From Ustilaginoidea virens (lineage: Eukaryota; Ascomycota; Sordariomycetes; Hypocreales; Clavicipitaceae), in NCBI RefSeq assembly GCF_000687475.1, contig NC_057320.1:4216001-4280000 (forward strand): 64,000 nucleotides of DNA, read 5' to 3'. This document shows, one piece after another, positions 46,027-57,239 of the stretch. The position numbers were made by a program, and so were the translations under genes. The notes beneath the pieces were generated by a model. The model worked only from the letters and a program-made list of their open reading frames with translations, did not search any database and was not told the origin of the DNA. The first letter of the stretch is position 1. Each line of letters begins with the position of its first letter.

Positions 46027-47845
46027 CAGCTTTCATCACCTGGTCGAAAAGATGAAGCGAGCTGGACGAGGAACAACGACGCCCGTGAACAGGACCCCCC
46101 GGTGGAAAGAAGGAGCCAAGCCTTCTTTATTCGTCCAACATGAACATATCGATACACCACTTGTACGGGTCAAGTTAGCCCTCTTCTAATTCTATCCCGG
46201 GCTATAGCCTGAAGTTTGAACGGGTCAACGGCTGAGACACTTTGTGGTACGAGGTTGAGGATCAAGAACTGCCGCACGCCAGTGTCAGATAGAGTTGGCT
46301 GAACTTTGTCTCCCGTGAGTTGGCAGGGGTGGTAGTTTCGGGCTCCGCCCGTCAGTCTCAACGACAAGGAAGACGGACGTGGGTAATGCCATGGTGAGAT
46401 GGGGTTGCTGCAGAAGAAAAGATGACAAGGAAAAAGGGAAGAGAAAGTTCTCGATGACGCTTTGCCTGGTCATGTGACGCTTCACGCGCAAGTGGAAGTG
46501 GAGACTGCCATGTTGCTGCCTGTCGGGAACCAGTCTGATTCTTGCTGCGAGTCAATGTACCATGCTTGTCCGCCATGCTAAACGCTAGTTATAGCCGAGT
46601 GGACGCGAGCCGCTATGATCTCGGCAGTTGGGTCAAAAGATTAAGCAAGCATTCCACTCCTGCAATCTGGAGTAGATCAACTCTTGTTCCCCATACATAG
46701 ATGAAACCAGCCCCTAGCGGTCGATATGCTAAACAAGGTACGGAGTACTCTGGATATGAAACTTATTAATCGTGGATATAATGCATTCACATAATGAATA
46801 TGAGAGCCCCTGTATATCATGTACGTCCTATGTATGTCTGTTGATTTTATAAACGATAATCTTTCCCAGTACGCACTTCTCGGCCTATAAGTAAGTTATT
46901 TCTCCTGCTTTTTCAGTGCTCGTGTAAGAGGTAGGCACGCTGTTGATAAGATTTGAACTCAGTTCACCGCCAAGACCAATGGCAAAACCAACGAAACACC
47001 CTACCCATTCACTGGGATCCATGGCGGCAAAAATCTAAACGTGGTTTCGCCCGGGCTCGAACCGGGGACCTTCTCGGTGTTAGCGAGAAATCATGACCAA
47101 CTAGACCACGAAACCGCAGCTCCTGATTGGCTGTGAACGACGGCGTCAATAGCAATCATATAGGTCATGCAAATTAAGCCGGCGTATTATGATTATTATT
47201 ATTGTTGTTATTATTATTATTTTCATTATCATTATTATTTTTATTTAATTATGCTAGGGGGGCTATTTAGTAGCTACATAACCTATCTAGTTCGAAAGGG
47301 AAAAGCCTGAGTGCCAGGGGAAAAACCTTTCTGCGAAGATTTGAACAGCTGCAAATCGTCCCCTTGGTGGGGGCGATGTGATCCAAGCCGGCGTACTACT
47401 TGACAGATAGGTAATTAATTAGCTGCCTGTCGTCAATGTGCCGTGCGCAATTTTTACTCGGATTGCTTCTGCAAACCGCGTTTCCGATAGCGATTCGTGA
47501 GCGTTTTTTCGGCAAGCACATGTCTGGGATAATCGAGCAGGCCAATCATTCGATGCTTATTCGGCGGAATAAATGAGGCTTTTTCATCAGAATATTATGC
47601 TACGTAGCGCATAAGGAGATTTCATTACCCTTTCCCAATACAGGCTCGGCTAAAGTGACCAGACTCAGAAACTTTGGCGTACGACTGGCAATCCGCAGGA
47701 AAATGGTGATTATCATCGCTCCTCGTAACGGCCAGTCCTCTTGCATCGCAATCATGCGTCGTAGAGGCCATTTCGTCTGCGTCATGGCTGAAGCGGCTGA
47801 TTTTCTGGTCCGCTACTTGGTACAGAAGATGGCGAAGCAAATACA
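46027..47845. other. AT-rich island with tRNA gene
   Basis: From about 46600 to 47640 the DNA is visibly richer in A/T than the rest and has no open frame of 60 codons. It includes an ATT/ATG-type run (47186-47250), one TACGGAGTA motif (46738-46748), the tRNA-Val gene, and a 15-nt near-direct repeat AAGCCGGCGTAYTAY at 47176-47190 and 47385-47399. It may be a degraded, possibly RIP-mutated, repeat; no protein remnant is readable. Confidence 0.6.
47042..47115 (-). tRNA. tRNA-Val (anticodon AAC)
   Basis: A 74-nt cloverleaf on the minus strand. The acceptor GGTTTCG pairs with CGAAACC, with discriminator A. The anticodon stem TCTCG/CGAGA encloses loop CTAACAC (anticodon AAC). The T stem CCCGG/CCGGG encloses TTCGAGC. 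There is no intron. A T5 terminator follows within about 12 nt. Confidence 0.95.
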
Positions 47846-48838
47846 CTACGCGTACTGAGCGGTTTCGCTCTCGCTCCAGTCCCAGAATCTCCTCACAACA
47901 GAAGTCTCATCCGTCCGGGACTCTTCCACAGACTTGCGCAAATCGCCCCGCAGGGTACTGTTGCCCTCTCTCCCCCACGGAATCACAAACATGCCACCAT
48001 TCTCCGGCTGAATGTCCGGACTCCAGCCAGAGTAGAGCTCGGTATAGGCCCCATATCGAACGGGGTGACTGAAAATCTTGGCTGCCAGGGTTGAAAGGAG
48101 GTCCAGATGGCGATGAAGGTCGCTTTTAAGGTTTCCGGGGTTGAACGAGACGCTCAAGATGCCGTGGCTGCCATATCGACGGCTAAACTCGGATGCGTAG
48201 AATATGCCGGCAGCTTTGGATTGCCCGTAGTTGACCCACTGCGTCGAAGAAACCACCGGAGCCCCGTCCTTGCCAAGGCTGACACCTCCTTGGGGGGACA
48301 AGGCGCTCGACGCGAGAGAGCTGGCCCATGTGATGCGCACGGAGCCAGGGGGGCTGACGGCCGCCGTCTCCTTCAATACGGGAACGAGGCTTTTGGTAAA
48401 GAGAAAGGGCCCCAAGCAATTGGTGGCCATTTGCAGCTCGTGGCCCTGCTTGCCCTTACTTCCTTTGGGCGGCACCATGATGCCAGCATTGTTCACGAGG
48501 ACGTGGAGCTGCTTCTCCTGGGCGAGGAACGATTCCACCGCCGGCTTGACCGTGGCGAGGTCGGAAAAGTCGACCGAGAGGAAGGCGAGCCGTCCCGTGG
48601 AATGCGGATACTGGTCCTTGATGGCTTTGATGGCCGTGGTGGCTTTTGCCTCGCTCCTGCCGGCGACGTAAACTGTTGCGTTGCGTTGGTACAGGATGGC
48701 TGCCAATTCCTTGCCTACGCCGCTGTAGCCGCCGGTGACGATGTGGACCTTGCCTGTCTGGTCGGGGAGGTTTTTCTCGGTCAAGACGGGCCGAGGGATC
48801 ATGAAGGACTGGGAAAAGGTGGCCGAAAAGGTCGCCAT
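47846..48838 (-). CDS. Short-chain dehydrogenase/reductase (SDR)
   Basis: Single exon, 330 residues. The frame opens further upstream only from TTG, so ATG 48838 is taken as start. Classical SDR features: cofactor motif TGGYSGVG (35-42), NNAG (116-119), Asn140, Ser173/174, and active-site Tyr204-x3-Lys208 in YGQSK. The arrangement resembles fungal retinol-dehydrogenase-like or WW-domain-oxidoreductase-like SDRs. NADP preference is suggested by Arg61 after the second strand (YVAGRSE). The substrate is not identifiable. It lies about 0.7 kb from tRNA-Val and is divergent from the M18 peptidase gene. Confidence 0.92.
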   Translation of the reverse strand: MATFSATFSQSFMIPRPVLTEKNLPDQTGKVHIVTGGYSGVGKELAAILYQRNATVYVAGRSEAKATTAIKAIKDQYPHSTGRLAFLSVDFSDLATVKPAVESFLAQEKQLHVLVNNAGIMVPPKGSKGKQGHELQMATNCLGPFLFTKSLVPVLKETAAVSPPGSVRITWASSLASSALSPQGGVSLGKDGAPVVSSTQWVNYGQSKAAGIFYASEFSRRYGSHGILSVSFNPGNLKSDLHRHLDLLSTLAAKIFSHPVRYGAYTELYSGWSPDIQPENGGMFVIPWGREGNSTLRGDLRKSVEESRTDETSVVRRFWDWSESETAQYA

Positions 48839-49605
48839 TTTGGCCCCGGGAGCGCGGAGGTTTGTCGTGGACAAGAAGAGTAGTAGCGCTACGCCCAATG
48901 CGGAGCTGAGAGAGTCTAGCTGTCAGGAAGCGTGCAGAAAGATATTGACGGTAATATTGAATGATGATATCGAGCACCGGCTGACCGAAACTCGCTGTAC
49001 CAGCTATCAATCTATAGCGGGAAGGAATAGGGGTTACTCTAAGGGGCTACACCGGACATCTCCGATATCACCGATATCACCGGCAGCACTAGCCCTTTGG
49101 CAAGGCAAAACCAAAACCGCAAAGCGAGTCTAGTGGGCGAGGCAAACGGGACGCGACAACGCACCGGGAGTTTTCTGGCCGCTCTGGCTGGCCAGATGAT
49201 GGACAACCTCGTCCCGAAGTTGCCGGGCCTGTGGCATAGGTCATGCATGCGCTGCACCTGCAAGCTGCAGCCCAGGACCACAGACGCAAGGTCCGGAGGA
49301 GACGCCAAGCAAGGCCAGGCCGCGCCAGGCCGCGCCAATCTGGGGCCACGTTGTCATGGAGACTCGGCTGCGTCCTGCTCCAACTTGCTTTAAGCAGCCC
49401 GAGGTCTTGATCGACGTTGTTGCTTGGACTGTTCCGACTTGTGGCCCGTTTGTAACGTGCACGTGTAGCCAACCAAGTGCCACCTGCTGGCAGCCGGCAA
49501 GTCGGAGCCGTCATGACCGTCCGTGACCTTGCCTCGCACTGTACTGACTCGGAGTTGCACTCGCTCTCCAAACTTTCAATGCGGTGGCTTGGGTTCTGTG
49601 GGTTG

Positions 49606-49652
49606 TGGCTTATGGCTTGTGGCTTGTGGCTTGTGGCTTCTTGTGGTTGCTT
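49606..49652. repeat. 7-bp array GGCTTGT
   Basis: About six copies with drift into GGTTGCT at the end. Confidence 0.9.
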
Positions 49653-49702
49653 GTGGTTCTAACGCAGATCCATGACTCGCTGCGCCCTCCCCCATTGACT
49701 TT

Positions 49703-49766
49703 TTGTTCCATCGACTTGTTCCATCGACTTGTTCCGACCTGTTCCATCGACTTGTTCCATCGACTA
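49703..49766. repeat. 13-bp array TTGTTCCATCGAC, about 5 copies
   Basis: The third unit is shortened (TTGTTCCGACC). Confidence 0.92.
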
Positions 49767-50232
49767 TGTTGCCGCAAGAGGCTAGTAGTCATCGGGCCAG
49801 TCCCTCCTATCTGCTTATGCCCGGCGACCTTGTTCCCTCGCCCCTCTCTCCGAGTGGAGTAGTCACCGAGTACGGAGTAACCAGCTGTTGTAACCTGGGG
49901 GCTGTCGTATCCTGTGACAGTGTGACCAGACGCTTGCGGCCAGCATTCGCTGGTACCTGCTGGGGTCTGGTCTGATTTGGTCTGGTACTTGCTGTCGGGG
50001 GTGACAAAGCCGCCATCCCGCCAGCCTCACAGCCAGCTGCCCGCCAGACCAGGCCAGGTCAGGCCAGGCCAGGCACCGTCACCTTCCCGCTCGGCTTGGA
50101 GCTTAAAACTCTCTCAACTTCCTCGATCCCATCCAGCCAGCTACTCCTTCGCACCGGCTTCATCTCACCACGCCAGACCACAGCTCTCTTCCCCCCCTCC
50201 CCCACCCTCCCACCGCCCTTACCTCGCACAAG

Positions 50233-52109
50233 ATGACGAGACGATCGCCTATGCCGAGCCCGCATGCGCCAATGCTGCCGCCGCCGCCGCCATCGCTGCC
50301 GCTGCCGCTGCGTCAACAACCTTCCCCAGCTCCCGCTTCTTCTTCAGCCTCAACCACCCTCCCTGCCAAGGCCGGCAAGTCGAAAAACTTCATCCTTGCC
50401 GACATGGACGGGCGCTCTTCGAGGGACAATCGCGCTTGTGCAAGCTGCATTTCCAAGCTGGGCCCAAGCGAGGTTGGCCAAGTCAATTGGCATCTTGCCG
50501 AGGACCAGGCATGCCGCCTCTGCCAGGTCGCCCAGTGCAAGCCGGAAGCCTTCACCAAGCCCTTCTGTGACTTCTTGCGGGAAAACCCCACCGTCTTCCA
50601 CGCCGTCGACTACTTCAAGCGCAAGTTGAACGACTGCGGTTTCGCAGAGGTATGTTTTCTCCGGTACCTACAATCGACTTGGGGGACAAGGCGAGGAGGA
50701 AGGGGGTGTTTGTGGCGGTAGCTGCTGTGGCCAACCTGCACAACATGGCGCACGCGCGCGCCCTTCTTTCGCATACCAAAATGGATATTTCCTGACATGG
50801 CTCAAACCCCCCCCGACAGCTTTCCTCTCGAGACGCGTGGGATGGCAAGGTGCAGCCGGGTGGGAAATACTGGGTCTCTCGCAACGGCAGCACCATCATC
50901 GCCTTTACCGTCGGCGAGGCCTACAAGCCCGGAAACGGAGTGGGCATGATCGCCGGCCACGTTGACGCCCTGACTGCCCGTCTCAAGCCCGTGAGCACCC
51001 GACCCAGCAAAGCCGGCTACGTGCAGCTCGGCGTCGCCCCTTACGCCGGCGGCTTGAACCAGACGTGGTGGGATCGCGACCTCAGCATCGGCGGCCGCGT
51101 CGTGGTACGAGACGAGGAGACGGGCAAGACGAGCACCAGGCTCGTCAATCTCGACTGGCCGATTGCCAAGATCCCCACGCTAGCGCCGCACTTTGGCGTC
51201 GGCATGTTTGGCAACAACAATCCGGAAACCCAAGCCGTGCCCGTCATCGGTCTCCAGGGGCCCCCATCCCGAACCGACGAGCCCAGCCGAGACGAGCCCC
51301 TCGGACCAGACGGCGCCTTTGTGGCCACCCAGCCGCCGAGACTGGTCCAGCTCATCGCCAAGGAGCTCGGCATCACGTCCTACGCCTCCATCCTCAACTG
51401 GGAGCTGGAGCTGTACGACAGCCAGCCCGCGCAGACGCTCGGCATGGACAGGGAGTTCATCACCGCCGGCCGCATCGACGACAAGCTGTGCTCGTGGGCC
51501 GCGCTGACGGGCCTCCTGGCCGCCGACACCAGCAAGCACGACGGCTACATCAAGCTCGTCGCCCTCTTTGACGACGAGGAGATTGGCTCGCTCCTCCGCC
51601 AAGGCGCCCGCGGCAACTTCCTCCCGCTCGTCGTCGAGCGCGCCGTCGAGGCCCTCAGCGGGGACGCCTTCGGGCCCGGCCTCGCCGGCCAGACCTACGC
51701 CCGGTCCTTCCTCGTCTCCGCCGACGTCACCCACGCCGGCAACCCCAACTTCCTCGAAAACTACCTCGACGGCCACGTTCCCCAGCTCAACGTGGGCATG
51801 ACCATCTCCAGCGACTCCAACGGCCACATGACCTCGGACGCCGTCTCCACCGCCATCCTGCGCCGCGTCGGCGAGATCATCGGCGCCAAGACGCAGAACT
51901 TCCAGATCCGCAACGACTCGCGCAGCGGCGGGACCGTCGGCCCCATGCTCTCCAGCGCCATGGGCGTGAGGGCCGCCGACGCGGGCCTGGCCCAGCTCAG
52001 CATGCACTCTGTCCGGGCTACCACCGGAGCCCTAGACCCGGGCCTGGGGGTGCAGTTTTTCAAGGGGTTCCTGGACCATTGGGAGCAGATTGACGGGGAG
52101 TGGTCCTGA
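50233..52109 (+). CDS. M18 family aspartyl aminopeptidase-like metallopeptidase
   Basis: Exons 50233-50649 and 50820-52109 (170-nt intron, GTATGT...CAG, phase 0) give 568 residues. The catalytic domain starts near residue 103 (KPEAFTKPFCDFLRENPT) and carries the M18 dinuclear metal-site blocks: GHVDALTARLKP, GRIDDKLCSW, FDDEEIGS and LSMHSVRA near the C-terminus. It should remove N-terminal acidic residues from peptides in cytosol or vacuole. Ahead of it are about 100 extra residues: a Pro/Ser-rich stretch, then CASC (69-72) and CRLC (94-97), two CxxC pairs 21 residues apart, plus Cys102. Such an extension is not part of the core family. Alternative starts at Met7, Met14 or Met58 (50404) would trim the Pro-rich part but keep the Cys pairs. 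Confidence 0.93.
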
Positions 52110-52620
52110 ATGCGTAGGGGCATCGAATTGAGTGGGGCGTTTGGTTGCCGGACCGCTGAGGAGCAGATTGACGGGGAGCGGGAGTCGTCTTGAATTGCAA
52201 CGTGTTGATTTGCGTGGGGGGGGGGGGGTGTTGGGGGTGGGGGTTGGATGGTAATTAATTGCCGGACGTTTCAGTGCCATGTCATTTACAAAGCATAAAG
52301 CGCCGAGACGTGAATTCTATATTTTTATGGCGGGTCTTTTATGATCTGGTGGAACGGCCCATTATAAATTGCCCAAAAAAAAAAAAAAAAAAAAAAAAGG
52401 TCTAGACGCTGGCAATCCAGCACCTCAGCTGGCGCCCCTCGGAGAAACGTCTGCTATGTATATCCCCGTCGCTTTCCATCCAGGGTGATGCTTCCGTCTC
52501 TACATCATGCTCATGTTTGAAAATAAATTCAAAATTTTAAGAAAGAAAAAATTAAAAAAAATTGCATTGAAAGTTTGGAAATGGAGACGAAAGGCCTAGG
52601 GACAATTGGGAAAGGCGCAT
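52110..52620. other. Convergent intergenic region
   Basis: Between the M18 and SYG1-like 3' ends; includes G13 (52216-52228) and A24 (52375-52398) runs. A 20-nt segment near the M18 stop (GAGCAGATTGACGGGGAG) is repeated about 75 nt later, a small local duplication. No gene is supported. Confidence 0.7.
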
Positions 52621-52708
52621 TCATGCCTGCTGGTCTTGGGCCCTCCACCCGAGCTCGCCAGCGTTGCCGGCTTCCAGCAAGCTAGCGACTTCTTCTTCTT
52701 CTTCTTCT

Positions 52709-52740
<32 letters not shown>

Positions 52741-55700
52741 CTCATCGCTCTGTCCCTCGGCCTCTTCTGCCTGCTCCACTGCCCCTGGCTTTCGTCGCTT
52801 GACGAAATCCTGCTTGTGGGCTTCCGCCAACACTTTGGAGAATGACCTCCCGCGAGGGGCGTCCCTGCCGCGGCGCCATGTCCCGAGCCGGCGGCCGGCA
52901 AGGGCAGTCGAGCTTCCTGACGGCCGGGCGGTTCCCCCGTGGCTCTGCTCCTCGGTCGTCAGCATCGGCGAGGTCTCCAGGCTGGCGCGCTCCGTCAGAG
53001 GCTCGATCCGGTACGGGAGAGCCACGTCGCGAGACGCCTTGTACTGGGAGACGTTGGCGCAATGCTCGTTCTCGACGCGGAAGAGAGCCCACATGCCGCG
53101 ACGGAGGGCTTCCACAAACGATACCGAGAAGGAGACCACGGTGGAGTGCTGCGTGTTGTGCGTGAAGATGGCGTAGAATATCCACGCAAACCGCAGGACG
53201 GGGTCGACGACCATGATCAAGTAGTACGGCCATTGACGTTTGAGGGCCAGGATGTCCCGCAGAGCCCAGTGGCGGGCTTCTGTTTGAAGCAGGGAGAAGT
53301 CCATCAAGATGTCCCAGACAGCTGAGGATGCTCAGTCAGCTGATGCTTGCCGGATGAAAATGTGGCCAGGACGAGAGAGTCACAACAATGGCTTACAGGC
53401 GTATGTGGCGTTGATGATGGAAAATACTATGTACAGCACAAGGTTTGATCGGGAACCGTACAGGCGGTACCGAGATAGCATGGCGGATGAAACAATGGTC
53501 ATGATGTATTTACCGCCATTGATCAGATGAGGGAACACGTTGCGTGTGTCCTTGTACCGCCGAAGACATTGAAGGAGACGCCAAATGGGGGGCAAGGTCA
53601 AGAGAAAGCCCATGACTCGGGAATGGCTGGAATTGCATTGCGCTGGATCGATCCAGTCGTTGGCATACAGGCAAGAGAACAGTTCGATATTCTACACGGC
53701 AAGCATGTCAGCCGAATCATTTCAAGGCGAAAGTTTTGCATAACTCATAGCACAGCTTGGAACTCACCGCCATGGAATATGTCAAAGAGCAGTACATGTC
53801 GCCGAGGAAAAAGTCACGGAACTCGACCGGATAAAGGCCGGCCAGTAACAGGCGCCACTTCTTGCAGTTAGCCCATGATCTTGACAAATCTGTTCTCATG
53901 CCGTGCGTGATCCAGTCGAGTCAAGGGAGGCTTACATGCGCGTAGACGAACCATTTCCGGCTCTTGTGCCACAAGACTGGCGCAGGGAGGAATATCAGCA
54001 CGACAGTAGCGCAAATCAAGAACACAGGGTATAAAAGGTAAAGTCGGTCCGCGCCCAAGCGGCTAAAGTTCATCCACATGAAGAGGCCCAACAGCAAGAG
54101 GAAGAAGCTTGGAAACTGGGCCAGCGGCCTCCAGTCGAGCAAACTTCTTTGGTCAAACTCAAAGATGAAGGGATAGTTGATCTTGTTCTTGGACCATATG
54201 AAGCAGTTTATGCAGAAGAGCGAAAACATGAGGAGCATGAGAAAGTATCCGGCGTACAACTGCAAAAGAAAGCTCGTATGGAGACGAATGACAGGGTCCT
54301 TGTCAAAGAGGAGCCGCGCACCATGAACCAGACCTTGAACTGAAAAAAGAAGTCCGGTGCCGATGAGGAAGCCGTTGAGGAAGGAGCTGCCAGATTCGCT
54401 TTTGGATCTGCTGGTGATGCTCCGAAGTTTCCCGGCAGCAAGCTTGTAGTTGCCGCGTTCGAAATATCGTGCATACAAGTCTTCCACGGCCTTGATGTGC
54501 CCATCAAGGACGTCGCTGCTGACAAACCAAGCCTTGTTGACCTTTTCGTTCATGTACCTGAGCGGAGGGCGAGCATTGGCGGCCTTGTCAAACTTCTTGT
54601 TCAACTTGCGAAACGCCGTCCGATTCAGCAGGGCATACGATTTGAGAAGCTCAAGTCCTCGATAGAATTCTTGAAGGGCCAACTTCAACTTGCGCTTTGC
54701 CGTCCGGTACGATACCTCTTCTTTTTGCCGTCTCCGACTATAATCCCTCGCTGCGTCGCCAGCAGAGGCGCCTGCTGGCAAGTATTGCGTGGGTGCCATG
54801 GTCTGCAGGGCTTTGGAATTGGGCCCTGGCGGAAACATTCTGGCCCTGATGGGCTGGACCCATCCATTTTGATTGTCTTTTGGGATTTCGGCGTCGGTGT
54901 CGTGCCTACCGTTCATGCCAGGATCGTAGGGGTTGTTGTAGATTTCTTGCATCCGCCGGTTACGCATCTCATGGAGCTGCTGCCTCAGGACGGACAGTCT
55001 CTGCCCGGCTTGGTCCTCCTTGAGCTTATAAAACGTCTCCACTTTGTCCAGCTCTGAATCTAGGAATTCGTAAAATTCTCGTTCCCTCTCCCGGACCAAG
55101 CCAAAGTCGGACAAGTTACTATCCATCTTGGACATGTCCTGATGCATTGGGCTGTGAGCATGGGAAAATATTCGTCGTAGTGGAGAGGGAGACAGCGTCA
55201 TGAATGATGCAGCGGTGGACCTTCTTGGTAAGGTGGAAGAGCGGTTTCCCTTGTCGGCCGTTGGCGCGGGTTCTGCGGCAATGGATGCGCGCCGTTGTAG
55301 AGGCAATTTGCTGCGGTTCCGTTGCATGGCTTCCGTGGGCCTCTTCAGCACCTGAGAGTCGGGTGCCTCCATAGCGGGTTCCGGGAGCGCAAAGTCCTTG
55401 CTACCATCCAGCCGATGCTGCAGTGGACTGCAGGCTCGGGGAGTAGGTACGAAGCTTCCATATTGAAGGTTGTTGGTTTTGTCATTCAACGCCTCGTCCT
55501 CGCCGGCATTTCCAGCGACGGCAATGGGAACTGGTTGTGGAGGGGGTGGCGCATCGCTTTGTTGAGGTGTCCAAGCCGGAGCTGGTCCAGCAGTTGAGGA
55601 TGGTAGGACCGATGTTCTTTCAATGTTGCTTGGCCGAAAAAAGGAGGGGGTGCGGTTCGGAAATCCCTTGGGTATTCGGTTCACGGCTCTGGAGACGGCC

Positions 55701-56070
55701 TTGACATATTTCTTGCCAGCCTTGTAGTTGAGGTACTTGATGCGCCACTCTAACGATGCGGTCAGTATGGTTCTTTCGCGGGCACTTTATGGGTAATTTT
55801 GTTTTCTTTTGTTTTTGTTTTTGTTTGTTTTGTTTGATGTGTTTAGACCGGGACATGTGCTTGGACATTGGCTGAGGTTATTGAGACAACTTTCTGGCTG
55901 CCCAGCTCGAATCGCACCAATAAGATCCCAGGGGTGGCAAAGAAAAAAAATTGGAAGGCAAAACGGAAAAAAAAAAAAAAATGGCAACTTGAGAGTTGAA
56001 GGAGAGGGGACGCCAGGGCTGGATACCTACCAGGAACAGCGTCTCTGTCAAGCTCCTTTGCAAACTTCAT
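52621..56070 (-). CDS. SYG1: SPX-EXS domain protein, SYG1/XPR1-like phosphate exporter
   Basis: Five minus-strand exons: 56070-56031, 55749-53936, 53857-53768, 53691-53397 and 53321-52621, giving 979 residues. The SPX domain starts at Met1 (MKFAKELDRDAVPEWRIKYLNYK), is interrupted by a long polar insert (about 45-200), and resumes to about 430 with Lys-rich RKLNKKFDK, the inositol-pyrophosphate-sensing surface. The EXS membrane domain follows: YPVEFRDFFLGDMYCSLTYSMA, RRYKDTRNVFPHLINGGKY, VWDILMDFSLLQ, RFAWIFYAIF. XPR1-family proteins export phosphate under SPX control; the same is inferred here. Intron 2 ends TAACTGCAAGAAG with its GCTAAC branch point only about 9 nt from the acceptor; using an earlier AG gives a stop. 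Acceptors AAG, TAG and CAG are mixed. The C-tail ends in runs of six Asp and seven Glu. Confidence 0.93.
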
Positions 56071-56449
56071 TGCCGCAGTCTCAGCTGGCGGCCCGGCCTT
56101 TCAAAAAGAGTCGGGCGAGATGGGCTGCATGTGAGATGCTGCCAGAGCCAACGACAGGGTGCAATGCGAGCACAACCAGGACGGGATTGCTTCTGTAGGA
56201 CGGGGGTGGTCAATGGGGGATGGGGTCCAAAAACAGCCACGGAAGGGTTTACCGGTGATGAAGATGAAGAAGTGGAACGACGTTGAAGGCGACAACCTCG
56301 TAGAAGGCGCCATTCCGTGCCTGTTGTGGTCGTGGCGCTGGCCGTGGCGTTGGCCGTCTTCCCCTCCACCAGACCAGACTTCTCCCTGCCCTGGAGGCCT
56401 GGCCCCTGCCCCTGTGATTTCATGGCCCCACAGCTCTATGGTGCAGCCT

Positions 56450-56525
56450 GTCAAGCGTCAAGCGTCAAAAGTGTCAAAAGTGTCAAGCGGCAAGCGGCAA
56501 GCGGCAAGCGGCAAGCGGCAAGCGG
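56450..56525. repeat. 7-bp array CAAGCGG and variants
   Basis: TCAAGCG and TCAAAAG units pass into about six perfect CAAGCGG copies. Confidence 0.93.
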
Positions 56526-56530
56526 GATGT

Positions 56531-56570
56531 CGATGGCTTCGATGGCTTCGATGGCTTCGATGGCTGGCTT
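56531..56570. repeat. 9-bp array CGATGGCTT, about 4 copies
   Basis: Begins 6 nt after the preceding 7-bp array with an unrelated unit. Confidence 0.92.
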
Positions 56571-57193
56571 CGATGGAGCGACGGGACCGCAGTCAAGATC
56601 CGGCGAGGATTCTCGTTTATTGGACCTTGGGAAAGTTTCCAGCGATATCTAGAGCTCATTCCGCCAAGGCTGCTATGCTTCAACGGACTTGGTGATGTAC
56701 CGTCAGGGAGAGGGAGCTGTTCCTCAGGTCCACGCCAGGGGCGGCTACTTTGGGAATTGCCCCAGCCAGGTCGATATTTGATCCCTGCTCTTGCAGGTAG
56801 CACGCCTTAGCAGGTTGTCTGGCTCGCGCTTGCACGTGCTAGGAGCCTGCGTAGCAGCAAGTTTCGATAGCTTTCCATATACTTCTTTTCAGATAGGGAT
56901 AATAAACATACTACGTTCCTCGCGGAGCACGAGAGGAAACCTTTGGGGAGGGCGGGTTGGTGGGAATCAAACAGGATGACCAACAAGAAAAAAAACGACC
57001 GTTGGCTCGATTGCCATCGCGTGCGTTAGTCTCGTCGACGTGCTCCTTTCCTTGCTAGATGTGTTCCCTAAGATGATGGTGTCGTCTCATGTCGTGCCAA
57101 GCACTGCAGTCGCTCCTGCCGTTTATTCATTCAGTTATCTGGCGGTCGGTTCTCGTGGACTGATAGTTTGGGCAGCCTGCAGCCTGCAGCAGA

Positions 57194-57239
57194 GGTCTGG
57201 TCTGGTCTGGTCTGGTCGGTCTGGTCGGCCTGGTCTGGT
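57194..57239. repeat. 5-bp array GTCTG with GTCGG variants
   Basis: About nine TCTGG-type units, purine/pyrimidine mixed. Confidence 0.9.

Larger units (their letters stand above)
48839..50232. other. Divergent intergenic region
   Basis: Between the SDR and M18 peptidase starts. It holds two arrays (49606-49652, 49703-49766), one TACGGAGTA (49871-49879) and a C/T-rich leader (50170-50225). No gene is supported. Confidence 0.65.

Noticed and set aside
46935..47010. tRNA-like sequence near tRNA-Val (T-loop-like TTCAAAT and a possible 5-bp anticodon stem on the minus strand)
   Set aside because: No matching acceptor stem and the T stem has a mismatch; at most a decayed copy.
47655..47858. 67-residue plus frame next to the SDR
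   Set aside because: Short, inside AT-rich DNA and overlapping the SDR 3' end antisense; no domain.
51180..52007. 275-residue minus-strand frame
   Set aside because: Antisense to the M18 catalytic domain.
55687..55760. SYG1-like frame taken as starting inside its second exon
   Set aside because: The apparent start is GTG; the true SPX start MKFAKELD lies in a separate 40-nt exon at 56070-56031.
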